The position numbers and the translations under genes are program-made. Below are positions 8,530 through 17,233 of a stretch of 64,000 nt of DNA, in pieces. Position 1 is the first letter of the stretch. Each line of letters starts with the position of its first letter. Under the pieces are notes generated by a model. The model was not told the DNA's origin. It searched no databases and worked only from the letters and a program-made list of their open reading frames with translations. The DNA comes from Streptosporangium brasiliense (GTDB taxonomy: Bacteria; Actinomycetota; Actinomycetes; Streptosporangiales; Streptosporangiaceae), in assembly GCF_030811595.1 (NCBI RefSeq), contig NZ_JAUSRB010000002.1, forward strand, positions 6,448,001 to 6,512,000. Direction: 5' to 3'.

Positions 8530-8582
8530 GGGTGTCCCTGGGGGTGGTCGGCTCAGGGGGTCGTTCGGTCAGGTGGGCTTGG

Positions 8583-9056
8583 TCATCCTGTTTTCAGGTG
8601 GTCTTGGTTGCTGGTGAGGGTGAGGGCGGCAGCCTGGATCTTGTCCATGACGGTGGACAGGTCGTGGAGGGTGGGGGTGTCGAGGAGTTGGAGGAGGCGG
8701 CGGAAGTCGGCGAGGCCGGCGTCGGCGAGCTGTTCGGTGAGGGCGTGGCCGGCGGGGGTGAGTTCGACGCGGCGGATGCGGCGGTCGTTGGGGTCCTCGC
8801 GGCGGGTGACGAGGCCGTGGCCGATGAGGCGATCGACGATGCCGGTGACGGTGCCGAGGCCGACGCCGAGGTGGTGGGCGAGGTCCTGGCCGGAGGCGGA
8901 GTCCTGGAAGGACAGGATCATGACGACCTTGAGTTGGCGCATGGTGAGGTTGGAGTCGAACAGGGGTGAGGGGGGGCGGTGCTGGGCGAGGAGTCGTCCC
9001 AGGTCGCGTTGGATTGCGCCGATCCGGTGGATCAGCTGGTCGCGTTCGTCGTTCAC
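8583..9056 (-). CDS. MarR-family regulator
   Basis: A 157-residue winged-helix protein with LTMRQLKVVMIL, recognition helix region GQDLAHHLGVGLGTVTGIVDRL, and the wing DPNDRRIRRVELTPAG, all diagnostic of MarR. The longer reading frame begins at 9119, but the GTG at 9056 follows GAGAGG at proper spacing and gives a family-typical length. It faces the RND pump gene at 9178 and precedes an MFS gene, so it is likely the local repressor of both exporters. I found no strong dyad in the 120-nt gap. Confidence 0.88.
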   Translation of the reverse strand: MNDERDQLIHRIGAIQRDLGRLLAQHRPPSPLFDSNLTMRQLKVVMILSFQDSASGQDLAHHLGVGLGTVTGIVDRLIGHGLVTRREDPNDRRIRRVELTPAGHALTEQLADAGLADFRRLLQLLDTPTLHDLSTVMDKIQAAALTLTSNQDHLKTG

Positions 9057-9177
9057 ACTCACCTCTCGCTTCCTGAGAAGGTTATCAGGATTGCTAGAGG
9101 TCGTTAAATATTCGTGCAATGCGAAGTGTTAGTGTGGGCAAAACTTATTGTGACGTCCCCTTTAGGAGTCCGCCCCC

Positions 9178-12100
9178 ATGACCGCCTTGGCCAGGTTGAG
9201 CCTTGCCAACCGCAGCCTCGTCATAATGATCGCGGTCGTGTTGAGCGCGTTCGGCGCCTTCGCGATCCCGTCGCTGAAACAGCAGTTGCTGCCCTCGCTC
9301 TCCTTCCCCGGCGCGTTCGTGGTCGCCGCTTATCCGGGTGCCTCCCCTGAGATCGTGGAGGAGCAGGTCACCGAGCCGATCGAGAACAGCTTCCAGGGGG
9401 TGGAGGGTGTCACGGAGGTGACGTCCACCTCGGCTGAGGGGGTGTCGCAGGTTCAGGTGGCGTTCGAGTACGGCACCGACATCGACGCGGCGGTCGGGGA
9501 GATGCAGCAGGCGGTGTCGCGGATCGGCGCCCAGCTGCCGGACGGGGTGGATCCGCAGGTGCTGGCGGGCGGGACCGATGACATCCCGGTGCTGGTGCTG
9601 GCGGTGGAGGCCGGCGGTGACGAGCGGGCGATGGCTGATCGGCTTGAGCGGATCATGGTGCCGGAGCTGCAGGGCATCGAGGGTGTCCGTGAGGCCACGG
9701 TGACCGGTACGCGGGAGGAGACCGTGGTGGTCACTCCGGATGCCAAGAAGCTGGCGGCGCGGGGGTTGGCGCCGACGGCGGTGACCGATGCGCTGCGGGG
9801 CAACGGTCAGCCGGTCCCGGCGGGGAGTCTGGTGGAGGACAAGGCGTCGCTGACGGTTCAGGTGGGCCGGCGGATCGCCTCGGTGGAGGATCTGCGCAAT
9901 CTCTATCTGGTGCCTGCGGCTCCGGTGCAGGCGCAGGTGCCGCAGCAGGCGCAGCTTCAGCAGCTTCAGCAGGGGCGTCAGGCGCCGGGTCAGGGTGCGG
10001 CGCGGGTGCCGCAGCAGGTGCGGCGTCCGGCGGCGCCGCAGCCGGTGAAGCTGGGGGAGGTGGCCGATGTCGAGCGGTCGCCTGCGCAGCGTACTTCGTT
10101 GACGCGTACCAATGGTGAGCCGAGCCTCGGGGTCTCGGTGACGATGACGCCTGACGGCAACGCGGTGGCGATCTCTCATGCGGTGCGGGAGAAGTTGCCG
10201 GAGATCGTGCGGGCGATCGGTGATTCCTCCGAGGTGACGGTGGTCTTCGACCAGGCGCCGTATGTGGAGCGTTCGATCGAGGATCTGACGACCGAGGGAC
10301 TGCTGGGGCTGGCCTTCGCGGTGCTGGTCATTTTGGTCTTCTTGTTGTCGGTGCGTTCGACGCTGGTGACGGCGGTGTCGATCCCGCTGTCGGTGGTGAT
10401 CGCGTTGATGGCGCTGTGGCTGGGGGATTACTCCCTCAACATGCTGACGCTGGGGGCGCTGACGATCGCGGTGGGCCGGGTGGTGGACGACTCGATCGTG
10501 GTGTTGGAGAACATCAAGCGGCATCTGGGGTACGGCGAGGCCAAGCGTGACGCCGTTGTGGCGGGTGTGCGTGAGGTGAGCGGGGCGGTGACGGCCTCGA
10601 CGCTGACGACGGTGGCGGTGTTCCTGCCGATCGCGGTGGTCGGCGGCATGGTGGGGCAGCTGTTCGCGCCGTTCGCGATCACGGTGACGGTGGCGCTGCT
10701 GGCGTCGTTGCTGGTGTCGTTGACGGTGATCCCGGTGCTGGCCTACTGGTTCTTGAAGGCGCCGGTGCTCGGTGCGGAGCAGGCGCGTGTGGTGCGTGAG
10801 GAGGCCGAGGCCAAGGAGCTGCGTAGTCCGTTGCAGCGGGCTTATCTGCCGGTTCTGCGGTTCGCGACGCGGCGGCGGCTGGTCACGGTCCTGGTCGGTG
10901 TTGTGGTCTTCGTGGGGACGATGGGGCTGGCCGGGCGGTTGGAGACCAACTTCCTGGACTCCTCGGGTCAGAACACGGTCTCCATCAGTCAGCGGATGCC
11001 GGCCGGTACGGATCTGGCGACCACGGACGCGGCGGCCAAGAAGGTGGAGGAGGTGCTGTCGTCTTTCGAGGAGGTGGAGGATTACCAGGTCAACGTGGGC
11101 TCCGGTGGCGGGTTCATGGGGGCGGCCAGTGGGGGTGGCGGTGATCGGGCCTCTTATTCGGTGACGGTGGCCGAGGGGGTCGACACCGCTGTGCTGGAGG
11201 GGGAGCTGCGTGATCGGCTCAAGGGGCTGGCGGATGCCGGTGAGATCACTGTGGGCGGCGCCCAGGGGGGTCCGGGGGGTGGTTCGACCAACCAGCTTCA
11301 GGTGATCGTGCAGGCTCCGGACGATGCGACGCTGCGCAGCGCCGCCGAGGCGGTGCGCGGTGCGATGGCCGCCCTGGGCGGACTGCGGGATGTCTCCTCA
11401 AACCTGGAGGCCAGCGCTGAGCGTGTCGAGGTCCGGGTGGATCGCAGGAAGGCCGCGGCCAAGGGGCTGACCGAGACGCAGATCGGTCAGTTGGTGGCGC
11501 AGCGCTTCCGCGGTGCGCCGCTGGGCCAGGTGACCGTGGACGGGCGGGCCAGTGATCTGATCGTGCGGACCGGTGAGGCGCCGCAGGATGTGAAGGCGAT
11601 CGGTGCTCTGAAGCTGCCCAGCGCGGCTGGGGAGGTCGAGCTGGCGGATGTGGCGAAGGTGGCCAAGGTCGAGGGTCCGACGCAGGTGACGCGGATCGAC
11701 GGTGAGCGCAGCGCGACGGTCTCGGGTACGGCCACCGGCAGCGACCTGGGCAGTGTGACGTCGGCTCTGACGGCGAAGCTGGAGGCTCTGGCGTTGCCGG
11801 CGGGGGCGAGCTTCACCATCGGCGGTGTCAGCGCCGACCAGGCGGAGGCGTTCGGTCAGCTGGGGCTGGCGATGCTGGCGGCCATCGCGATCGTCTTCAT
11901 GATCATGGTGGCGACGTTCCGGAGTTTCGTGCAGCCGTTGGTGCTGCTGGTGTCGGTGCCGTTCGCGGCGACGGGTGCGATCGGTCTGCTGCTGGCCACG
12001 GGCACTCCGATGGGTGTCCCGGCGCTGATCGGCATGTTGATGCTGATCGGCATCGTGGTGACCAACGCCATCGTGCTGATCGACCTGATCAACCAGTACC

Positions 12101-12429
12101 GGCAGCAGGGGCTGGGCGTGGTGGAGGCGGTGATGGAGGGCGGCCGGCGGCGTCTGCGGCCGATCCTGATGACCGCGGTGGCGACGATCTTCGCGTTGAT
12201 CCCGATGGCGCTGGGTCTGACGGGGTCGGGCGGGTTCATCTCCCAGCCGCTTGCGATCGTGGTGATCGGTGGTCTGCTGTCGTCGACGCTGCTGACGCTG
12301 GTGCTGGTGCCGACGCTGTATGTGATGGTGGAGCGGACCAAGGAGCGGTTCGGCCGGCGTTCGGCGGGGGGCAGGCACGGGGCCGAGGTGAAGGTCTACG
12401 ACGCCGGTGAGCTGACCGCGACGCGGTAG
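9178..12429 (+). CDS. RND-family efflux permease (AcrB/SwrC-like)
   Basis: A 1083-residue protein with the AcrB-type plan: TM1 near residues 12-30, a first large external loop with YPGASPEIVEEQVTEPIE, six helices with the proton-relay motif region VGRVVDDSIVVLENI, a second external loop, and a final helical bundle with NAIVLIDLIN. Actinomycetes lack the outer-membrane channel and no membrane-fusion gene is adjacent, so it probably works alone, as SwrC-type proteins do. An unusual feature is a Gln/Pro/Ala-rich insert at about residues 248-290 in the first external loop. A MarR gene is divergent. Confidence 0.92.
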   Translation: MTALARLSLANRSLVIMIAVVLSAFGAFAIPSLKQQLLPSLSFPGAFVVAAYPGASPEIVEEQVTEPIENSFQGVEGVTEVTSTSAEGVSQVQVAFEYGTDIDAAVGEMQQAVSRIGAQLPDGVDPQVLAGGTDDIPVLVLAVEAGGDERAMADRLERIMVPELQGIEGVREATVTGTREETVVVTPDAKKLAARGLAPTAVTDALRGNGQPVPAGSLVEDKASLTVQVGRRIASVEDLRNLYLVPAAPVQAQVPQQAQLQQLQQGRQAPGQGAARVPQQVRRPAAPQPVKLGEVADVERSPAQRTSLTRTNGEPSLGVSVTMTPDGNAVAISHAVREKLPEIVRAIGDSSEVTVVFDQAPYVERSIEDLTTEGLLGLAFAVLVILVFLLSVRSTLVTAVSIPLSVVIALMALWLGDYSLNMLTLGALTIAVGRVVDDSIVVLENIKRHLGYGEAKRDAVVAGVREVSGAVTASTLTTVAVFLPIAVVGGMVGQLFAPFAITVTVALLASLLVSLTVIPVLAYWFLKAPVLGAEQARVVREEAEAKELRSPLQRAYLPVLRFATRRRLVTVLVGVVVFVGTMGLAGRLETNFLDSSGQNTVSISQRMPAGTDLATTDAAAKKVEEVLSSFEEVEDYQVNVGSGGGFMGAASGGGGDRASYSVTVAEGVDTAVLEGELRDRLKGLADAGEITVGGAQGGPGGGSTNQLQVIVQAPDDATLRSAAEAVRGAMAALGGLRDVSSNLEASAERVEVRVDRRKAAAKGLTETQIGQLVAQRFRGAPLGQVTVDGRASDLIVRTGEAPQDVKAIGALKLPSAAGEVELADVAKVAKVEGPTQVTRIDGERSATVSGTATGSDLGSVTSALTAKLEALALPAGASFTIGGVSADQAEAFGQLGLAMLAAIAIVFMIMVATFRSFVQPLVLLVSVPFAATGAIGLLLATGTPMGVPALIGMLMLIGIVVTNAIVLIDLINQYRQQGLGVVEAVMEGGRRRLRPILMTAVATIFALIPMALGLTGSGGFISQPLAIVVIGGLLSSTLLTLVLVPTLYVMVERTKERFGRRSAGGRHGAEVKVYDAGELTATR

Positions 12430-12460
12430 CGGGCTCTGCCGGGCGCCGGTGAAGGGGTGT

Positions 12461-12507
12461 GCCGGTCGCCGCGTGGTGGTCTTTGCGCCGCGCGGCGACC
12501 GGCTTTT
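12461..12507 (+). terminator. Rho-independent terminator after the RND gene
   Basis: Arms GCCGGTCGCCGCG (12461-12473) and CGCGGCGACCGGC (12491-12503) form a 13-bp perfect stem with a 17-nt loop, followed directly by TTTT. It lies 31 nt after the RND stop. Confidence 0.85.
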
Positions 12508-12591
12508 CCGGTTCGGGGCGGGGTGGTGTCGGGTGGGTGGGGGTGACCCTGTGCGGGGCGTGGTGGCGGGGCGGCAATAGACTGACGCAAC

Positions 12592-14022
12592 GTGAGTGCC
12601 AAGCCGCGTATCCCCAATGTCCTGGCCGCCCGCTACGCCTCGGCGGAGCTGGCCCGTCTGTGGTCTCCTGAGTACAAGGTGGTGGCCGAGCGCCGCCTGT
12701 GGCTGGCGGTGCTGGCCGCGCAGGCGGAGCTCGGGGTGTCGGTGCCCGCTCAGGCGGTGGCCGACTACGAGAAGGTCGTCGAGCAGGTGGATCTGGCCTC
12801 CATCGCCGAGCGGGAGCGGGTGACCCGTCATGATGTGAAGGCCCGTATCGAGGAGTTCAACGCCCTGGCCGGGCATGAGCACGTGCACAAGGGGATGACC
12901 TCGCGTGATCTGACGGAGAATGTCGAGCAGCTGCAGATCCGCGACAGCCTGCTGGTGGTGCGGGATCGGTGTGTGGCGTTGCTGGCGCGGCTGGGGGCGC
13001 TGGCGGCCGAGCATTCGGGCACGGTGATGGCGGGGCGTTCGCACAATGTGGCGGCGCAGTCGACCACGCTGGGCAAGCGTTTCGCGTCGGCGGCCGATGA
13101 GCTGCTGGTGGCTTTCGCCCGGTTGGAGGAGTTGATCGGCCGTTATCCGCTGCGGGGTGTGAAGGGCCCGGTAGGCACCGCTCAGGACATGCTGGATCTG
13201 CTGGGCGGTGACCGGGGCAGGCTGGCGGAGCTGGAGGACCGGGTGGCGGCGCATCTGGGGTTCGCGCACCGGCTGACCAGTGTGGGACAGGTCTATCCTC
13301 GTTCGCTGGACTACGAGGTGGTCACGGCGCTGGTGCAGCTGGCCGCGGCCCCTTCCTCGCTGGCCAAGACGGTCCGGTTGATGGCCGGGCACGAGCTGGT
13401 CACCGAGGGTTTCGCCGAGGGTCAGGTCGGCTCTTCGGCGATGCCGCACAAGATGAACACCCGTTCGTGTGAACGGGTCAACGGCCTGACGGTGGTCTTG
13501 CGCGGGTATGCCTCCATGACCGGTGAGCTGGCGGGTGACCAGTGGAACGAGGGGGATGTGTCCTGCTCGGTGGTGCGGCGGGTGGCGCTGCCGGATGCGT
13601 TCTTCGCCTTCGACGGGCTGGTGGAGACGATGTTGACGGTGCTTTCGGAGTTCGGGGCGTTCCCGGCGGTCATCGCCGCCGAGCTGGACCGGTATCTGCC
13701 GTTCCTGGCGACGACGAAGATGCTGATGGCCGCGGTGCGGGCGGGGGTGGGCCGGGAGAGCGCCCATGAGCTGATCAAGGAGCACGCGGTCGCTTCGGCG
13801 CTGGCGATGCGTGAGCGGGGCGCCGGTAACGAGCTGCTGGACCGGCTGGCGGCCGATGAGCGTTTCCCGCTGGACGCCGCGGGGCTGGCCGGGCTGCTGG
13901 AGCAGCGGATCGCCTTCACCGGGGCGGCGGCCGAGCAGGTGGAGTCGGTGGTGGCGCGGATCGGGGAGATCACCGCCCGTTATCCGGCGGCGGCCGCTTA
14001 CACCCCTGGGGCGATCCTCTGA
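12592..14022 (+). CDS. purB: adenylosuccinate lyase
   Basis: A 476-residue enzyme of the fumarase/aspartase superfamily that releases fumarate from SAICAR and adenylosuccinate in purine synthesis. The superfamily signature GSSAMPHKMN lies at about residues 280-289, with the substrate regions KGMTSRDLTENVEQ, GRSHNVAAQSTTLGKR and HKMNTRSCERV. Length and alignment look complete. The start is GTG. Upstream is a terminator, so purB probably heads its own unit with the GNAT gene, which begins 5 nt after its stop. Confidence 0.95.
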   Translation: MSAKPRIPNVLAARYASAELARLWSPEYKVVAERRLWLAVLAAQAELGVSVPAQAVADYEKVVEQVDLASIAERERVTRHDVKARIEEFNALAGHEHVHKGMTSRDLTENVEQLQIRDSLLVVRDRCVALLARLGALAAEHSGTVMAGRSHNVAAQSTTLGKRFASAADELLVAFARLEELIGRYPLRGVKGPVGTAQDMLDLLGGDRGRLAELEDRVAAHLGFAHRLTSVGQVYPRSLDYEVVTALVQLAAAPSSLAKTVRLMAGHELVTEGFAEGQVGSSAMPHKMNTRSCERVNGLTVVLRGYASMTGELAGDQWNEGDVSCSVVRRVALPDAFFAFDGLVETMLTVLSEFGAFPAVIAAELDRYLPFLATTKMLMAAVRAGVGRESAHELIKEHAVASALAMRERGAGNELLDRLAADERFPLDAAGLAGLLEQRIAFTGAAAEQVESVVARIGEITARYPAAAAYTPGAIL

Positions 14023-14027
14023 ACGCT

Positions 14028-14759
14028 GTGGAGCTGAGGGCCGCCGCCGAGGTGGCGGCGGCCTGCGATGACGACACGCTGGTGGTGTGGGCGGCGCAGG
14101 GCATGCGCGGCGGGGTGCGGGCGTGGGCGCTGGGGGAGGCCGTGGCGGTGGCGAGCCCGGATCTGAACCGGCGTGACCGTCTGACGGTGCGCGGCGGGGC
14201 GGGCGAGGTGGCCGCCGTGCTGCGGCTGGCGCTGCCGGAGCTGGGGCCGTCGTATCGGCTGCTGGGGGAGCGGGCGCTGGTGGCGGAGCTGTCGGAGCGG
14301 CTGCCCTGGGTGGGGCAGATGTGGTCGTTCGAGTGGATGGACGCCGGCCCGGTGGCGGCTGCGCGGGCCGCGGCGGGGCCGGCGGGGTGGCTGCGGGACG
14401 CCGATGCGGAGGTGGGCGCGCTGCTGGCGGAGGCGTCGCCGTCGTCGTGGGCGGTGCCGGGGCTGGCGGGGGTCCGCCGCTGGGCGGGGCTGCGCGCCGA
14501 CGGCGGGGCGTTGGTGGCCGCGGCGGCTGATGCCTGGTCCTGTCCTGAGGTGGGGTTCGTCGCCGGGGTGGCCACCGCCGCCGCCCATCGCGGCCGAGGG
14601 TACGGCCGGCAGGTGTGCGGGTTCGTCTTCGCCGCGCTGGCGGCCGAGCACGGGCGGGTGGCGTTGATGGTCGACAGTGACAACCGGGCGGCGATCGGCC
14701 TGTACGAGGGGCTGGGGTTGCGGGGCCGGACGGTGGCGGCGGCGACGTTGGGAGGGTGA
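14028..14759 (+). CDS. GNAT-family acetyltransferase
   Basis: A 243-residue protein whose C-terminal half carries the GNAT core: VGFVAGVATAAAHRGRGYGR, where RGRGYGR is the acetyl-CoA-binding loop, then VALMVDSDNRAAIGLYEGLG. The N-terminal half is Ala/Gly-rich and unassigned. The acceptor is unknown. A GTG start 5 nt after purB implies co-transcription, but the family gives no reason to link it to purine synthesis. Confidence 0.8.
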   Translation: MELRAAAEVAAACDDDTLVVWAAQGMRGGVRAWALGEAVAVASPDLNRRDRLTVRGGAGEVAAVLRLALPELGPSYRLLGERALVAELSERLPWVGQMWSFEWMDAGPVAAARAAAGPAGWLRDADAEVGALLAEASPSSWAVPGLAGVRRWAGLRADGGALVAAAADAWSCPEVGFVAGVATAAAHRGRGYGRQVCGFVFAALAAEHGRVALMVDSDNRAAIGLYEGLGLRGRTVAAATLGG

Positions 14760-14851
14760 GCCGGAGCGCGGGGGCGGCGGTTTCCGCGGGGTGGGGGAGC
14801 GGGGGGGAAAACCTGGTGCGTCGGGCGGTCACGCCCGGCAAAGTGGACGGA

Positions 14852-15895
14852 ATGATGTCCAGTTTTGTGCCTGGTCTGGAGCTTTCGCGTACCTTCTATG
14901 CGCAGGTCGTGCGGCCGTTGGTCGCCGACGTTCCCCACAGTGCGGCGTTGGTCGGGCCCGGCTCGGAGGTGCTGGCGTTCGACACCGAGCGCTCCACCGA
15001 CCATGACTGGGGGCCGCGGGTGGTGCTGTTCGTGGCCCCCGAGGTCGTCGGGCCGGTGCGGGAGTCGGTCACCGCGGCGCTGCCGCCGCTCTTCGGCGGC
15101 TATCCCACCGCCTTCGGCGCCGGGCACGGCGTGGAGGTCACCGGCGCCGCCGCCTGGCTGCGCGGGCGGCTGGGGTTCGATCCGCTGGAGGGGGTCGGGG
15201 CGCTGGACTGGCTGGCCACGCCCTGGCAGCGGCTGGCGGAGGTCACCTGCGGGGAGGTCTTCCACGACGGGTTGGAGGTGCTGGAAGGCGCCCGTGCCGC
15301 GCTGCGCTGGTATCCCGGTGACCTGTGGCGGTATGTGCTGGCCTGTCAGTGGCGGCGCCTGGCCCAGCGGGAGGCCTTCCCCGGCCGGTGCGGGGAGGTC
15401 GGTGACGATCTCGGTTCGGCCGTGCTGACCGCGGGCCTGGCCGATGACCTGATGCGGCTGGTGCTGCTGATGCGCCGCCGCTACCCGCCGTACGGCAAAT
15501 GGCTCGGCAGCGCCTTCGCCCGCCTGCCGGGTACGGCCGAGCTCGGTGACGCGCTGTCGGGTGCGCTGGGCGCCGGGGACTGGCGGAGCCGGCAGCGGCA
15601 TCTGGGCCGCGCTTATGAGCGGGTGGCCCAGATGCACAACCGGCTGGGCCTGGGCGAGATCCTGGAGACCACGACGCGGGCCTATCACCGGCGGCCGTTC
15701 GAGGTCATCGACGCCCAGCGGTTCGCCGACGCGCTCACCGCCTCGGTCGCCGACCCGTGGGTGCGGGCGCTGCCGCCGACCGGTTCGGTCGACCAGTTCG
15801 GCGGCTCCACCGATCTGCTGATGTGCCCGCGGCGGTGCCGGGCGGTGACGCGTGCCGTACTGGAAGGCGGTGAGGGGGGTGAGGGGGGGCTTTAG
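14852..15895 (+). CDS. DUF4037 protein (nucleotidyltransferase-like)
   Basis: About 347 residues after ATG 14852 (a second ATG follows at once). The block GPGSEVLAFDTERSTDHDWG resembles the metal-binding GS-x-A/DxD pattern of nucleotidyltransferase-fold proteins, and the rest (YPGDLWRYVLACQWRRLAQ, RYPPYGKWLGSAFARLP) matches DUF4037, a family of unknown substrate often found in actinomycetes. The reading frame extends back to 14756 but that part looks non-coding. Its stop overlaps the stop of the converging DUF3817 gene by a few bases. Confidence 0.8.
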   Translation: MMSSFVPGLELSRTFYAQVVRPLVADVPHSAALVGPGSEVLAFDTERSTDHDWGPRVVLFVAPEVVGPVRESVTAALPPLFGGYPTAFGAGHGVEVTGAAAWLRGRLGFDPLEGVGALDWLATPWQRLAEVTCGEVFHDGLEVLEGARAALRWYPGDLWRYVLACQWRRLAQREAFPGRCGEVGDDLGSAVLTAGLADDLMRLVLLMRRRYPPYGKWLGSAFARLPGTAELGDALSGALGAGDWRSRQRHLGRAYERVAQMHNRLGLGEILETTTRAYHRRPFEVIDAQRFADALTASVADPWVRALPPTGSVDQFGGSTDLLMCPRRCRAVTRAVLEGGEGGEGGL

Positions 15896-16206
15896 GCGGC
15901 GACCGGCTCGCGGGCGGCGGCCAGCATGCGCCGCTCGAACCACAGCGAGGTGAACGGGGGCACCGCGCACGCCAGGCCCAGCACGACCGTGCCGGCACTC
16001 CAGCGGGCCTCGCGGGCGGCGGCCAGCACCCCGGCGACGTACAGCACGAACAGCGCGCCGTGGATCGGGCCGAAGATCTTCACCCCGAGGTCGCCCGAGT
16101 CCACGATGTATTTGAAGAACATGCCGACGAGCAACCCCGCCCACGAACACGCCTCGGCGATCGCCACATAACGGAACAGACGCAGTGCGGTCGGCACAGC
16201 GGACAC
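15892..16206 (-). CDS. DUF3817 small membrane protein
   Basis: A 104-residue protein with three predicted membrane helices and the family block FRYVAIAEACSWAGLLVGMFFKY near the N-terminus, then GPIHGALFVLYV. DUF3817 proteins are integral membrane proteins common in actinomycetes, without a settled role. It converges tail to tail on the DUF4037 gene. Confidence 0.85.
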   Translation of the reverse strand: MSAVPTALRLFRYVAIAEACSWAGLLVGMFFKYIVDSGDLGVKIFGPIHGALFVLYVAGVLAAAREARWSAGTVVLGLACAVPPFTSLWFERRMLAAAREPVAA

Positions 16207-16301
16207 CTCTCCTCAGGTCGGGAACGCCCCCAGCTTAGGGGGAGGGGGGACAGGTCCCGCCGCCGGTGCCGGCGATCACCGCCGGCCGGAGGGGTGAGCG
16301 T

Positions 16302-16337
16302 CCTGCCCCGCCCGTGCCATGGCACGGGCGGGGCAGG
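16302..16337. terminator. 36-nt perfect palindrome downstream of the TipA-like gene
   Basis: Fully symmetric about CCATGG, with arms reading CCTGCCCCGCCCGTGCCA and its complement. It begins 10 nt beyond the stop of the minus-strand TipA-like gene, so a terminator is the likely role. There is no T-run. Confidence 0.7.
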
Positions 16338-16346
16338 GGAGGGGGG

Positions 16347-17117
16347 TCAGCTCCGGGCGCGGTCGGCGTTGGCGTGGACGGCCTGGCGGATGTAGGCGCT
16401 CAGCCCGGCCGCCACCTGCTCGTAGCCGGCCGCGAAGCGGGGGTCGGCCACATACATGTCGGCCAGGCCGCGGTGGATGTCGTAGGAGCAGTCGTAGCAC
16501 CAGCGGGTGATGTGCGCCCGGTGCCGTTCGGCCAGCTCCATCGCCCGCTCGCCGTCGGCCGGCAGGCCGACGGCGAGGGCCTCGGCGAATTCCGCCACCG
16601 TCTGGGCGGCCTCGGCCTTGAAACGCGTCCAGTCGTCCTTGGTCATCGCGGCCATGCGCCGCCGCGACTGCGTGTAGGGCTCGGTGCCGCCCCAGCGCTC
16701 ACGCGCCTCAGCGTCATACTTTTCCGGGACGAAATCCCCGAAAACGGTGAAGCGTTCCTCGGGGGTCAACGAGATGTCCATGCTGTGCGCCTCCATGGCG
16801 TGTTCCACGGCCGCGGCCATCGCCCGCAGCCGGCCGATGCGCCGGGTGAGCAGCTCGTGCTGGCGCCGCAGATGCGTCAGTGTGTCGGCGCCGGATTCGC
16901 CGAGGATGACGGCGATCTCCTCCAGGGGGAAGCCGAGCTCACGGTAGAACAGCACGTGCTGCAGCCGCTGCAGGTCCGCCTGGCTGTAGCGGCGGTAGCC
17001 GGCGGCGGTGCGCCGCCCGGGCGGCATCAAACCGATGTCGTCGTAGTGGTGCAGCGTGCGCACGCTCACCCCGGCGAGCCGGGCCACCTGCCCGACCGAG
17101 TAGTCCATGGAGTCCAC
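16347..17117 (-). CDS. MerR-family regulator with TipAS-like drug-sensing domain
   Basis: About 256 residues. The N-terminal MerR HTH (YSVGQVARLAGVSVRTLHHY, then GLMPPGRRTAAGYRRYS) is followed by a coiled dimer helix and a C-terminal TipAS-type domain with FVPEKYDAEARERWGGTEPY and the WCYDCSYDIHRGL block. In the family prototype TipAL this domain binds thiopeptide antibiotics, and the YDC cysteine region takes part. I start at GTG 17117 after AAGGGG; ATG 17108 is possible. A MerR-type promoter lies just upstream, which indicates autoactivation. Which drug it senses is unknown. Confidence 0.9.
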   Translation of the reverse strand: MDSMDYSVGQVARLAGVSVRTLHHYDDIGLMPPGRRTAAGYRRYSQADLQRLQHVLFYRELGFPLEEIAVILGESGADTLTHLRRQHELLTRRIGRLRAMAAAVEHAMEAHSMDISLTPEERFTVFGDFVPEKYDAEARERWGGTEPYTQSRRRMAAMTKDDWTRFKAEAAQTVAEFAEALAVGLPADGERAMELAERHRAHITRWCYDCSYDIHRGLADMYVADPRFAAGYEQVAAGLSAYIRQAVHANADRARS

Positions 17118-17160
17118 GGCGCCCCTTCGCTGTCGTCTCCTGCCGGGGTGACCCTGACCC

Positions 17161-17191
17161 AGCATGAACCCTCCCGTTACGGGAGGGTCAA
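17161..17191 (-). promoter_or_regulatory. MerR-type promoter with 19-bp spacer and internal dyad
   Basis: On the minus strand a -35 TTGACC (17191-17186) and a -10 CATGCT (17166-17161) are separated by 19 bp. The spacer region holds a perfect dyad, arms ACCCTCCCGT and ACGGGAGGGT around a single T (17168-17188). An over-long spacer with a centred dyad is the defining layout of MerR-activated promoters. Confidence 0.85.
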
Positions 17192-17233
17192 CCCGCCTCG
17201 GGTGAGCCGGCGCGCCGGCTCACCCGAGGCGGG
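17192..17233. terminator. 42-nt perfect palindrome ending the truncated aminopeptidase gene
   Basis: Symmetric over 42 nt with arms beginning CCCGCCTCGGGTGAGCCGGC. It overlaps the stop codon of the minus-strand methionine-aminopeptidase remnant and directly precedes the MerR-type promoter. It would isolate the TipA-like gene from upstream transcription. No T-run. Confidence 0.7.

Noticed and set aside
11398-14841. 1147-residue open frame on the minus strand
   Set aside because: It is antisense to the RND pump, purB and GNAT genes; the protein is a Pro/Arg/His/Gln-rich shadow typical of high-GC DNA.
13970-16150. 726-residue open frame on the minus strand
   Set aside because: Antisense to the GNAT and DUF4037 genes; low-complexity Arg/Pro sequence without any family match.
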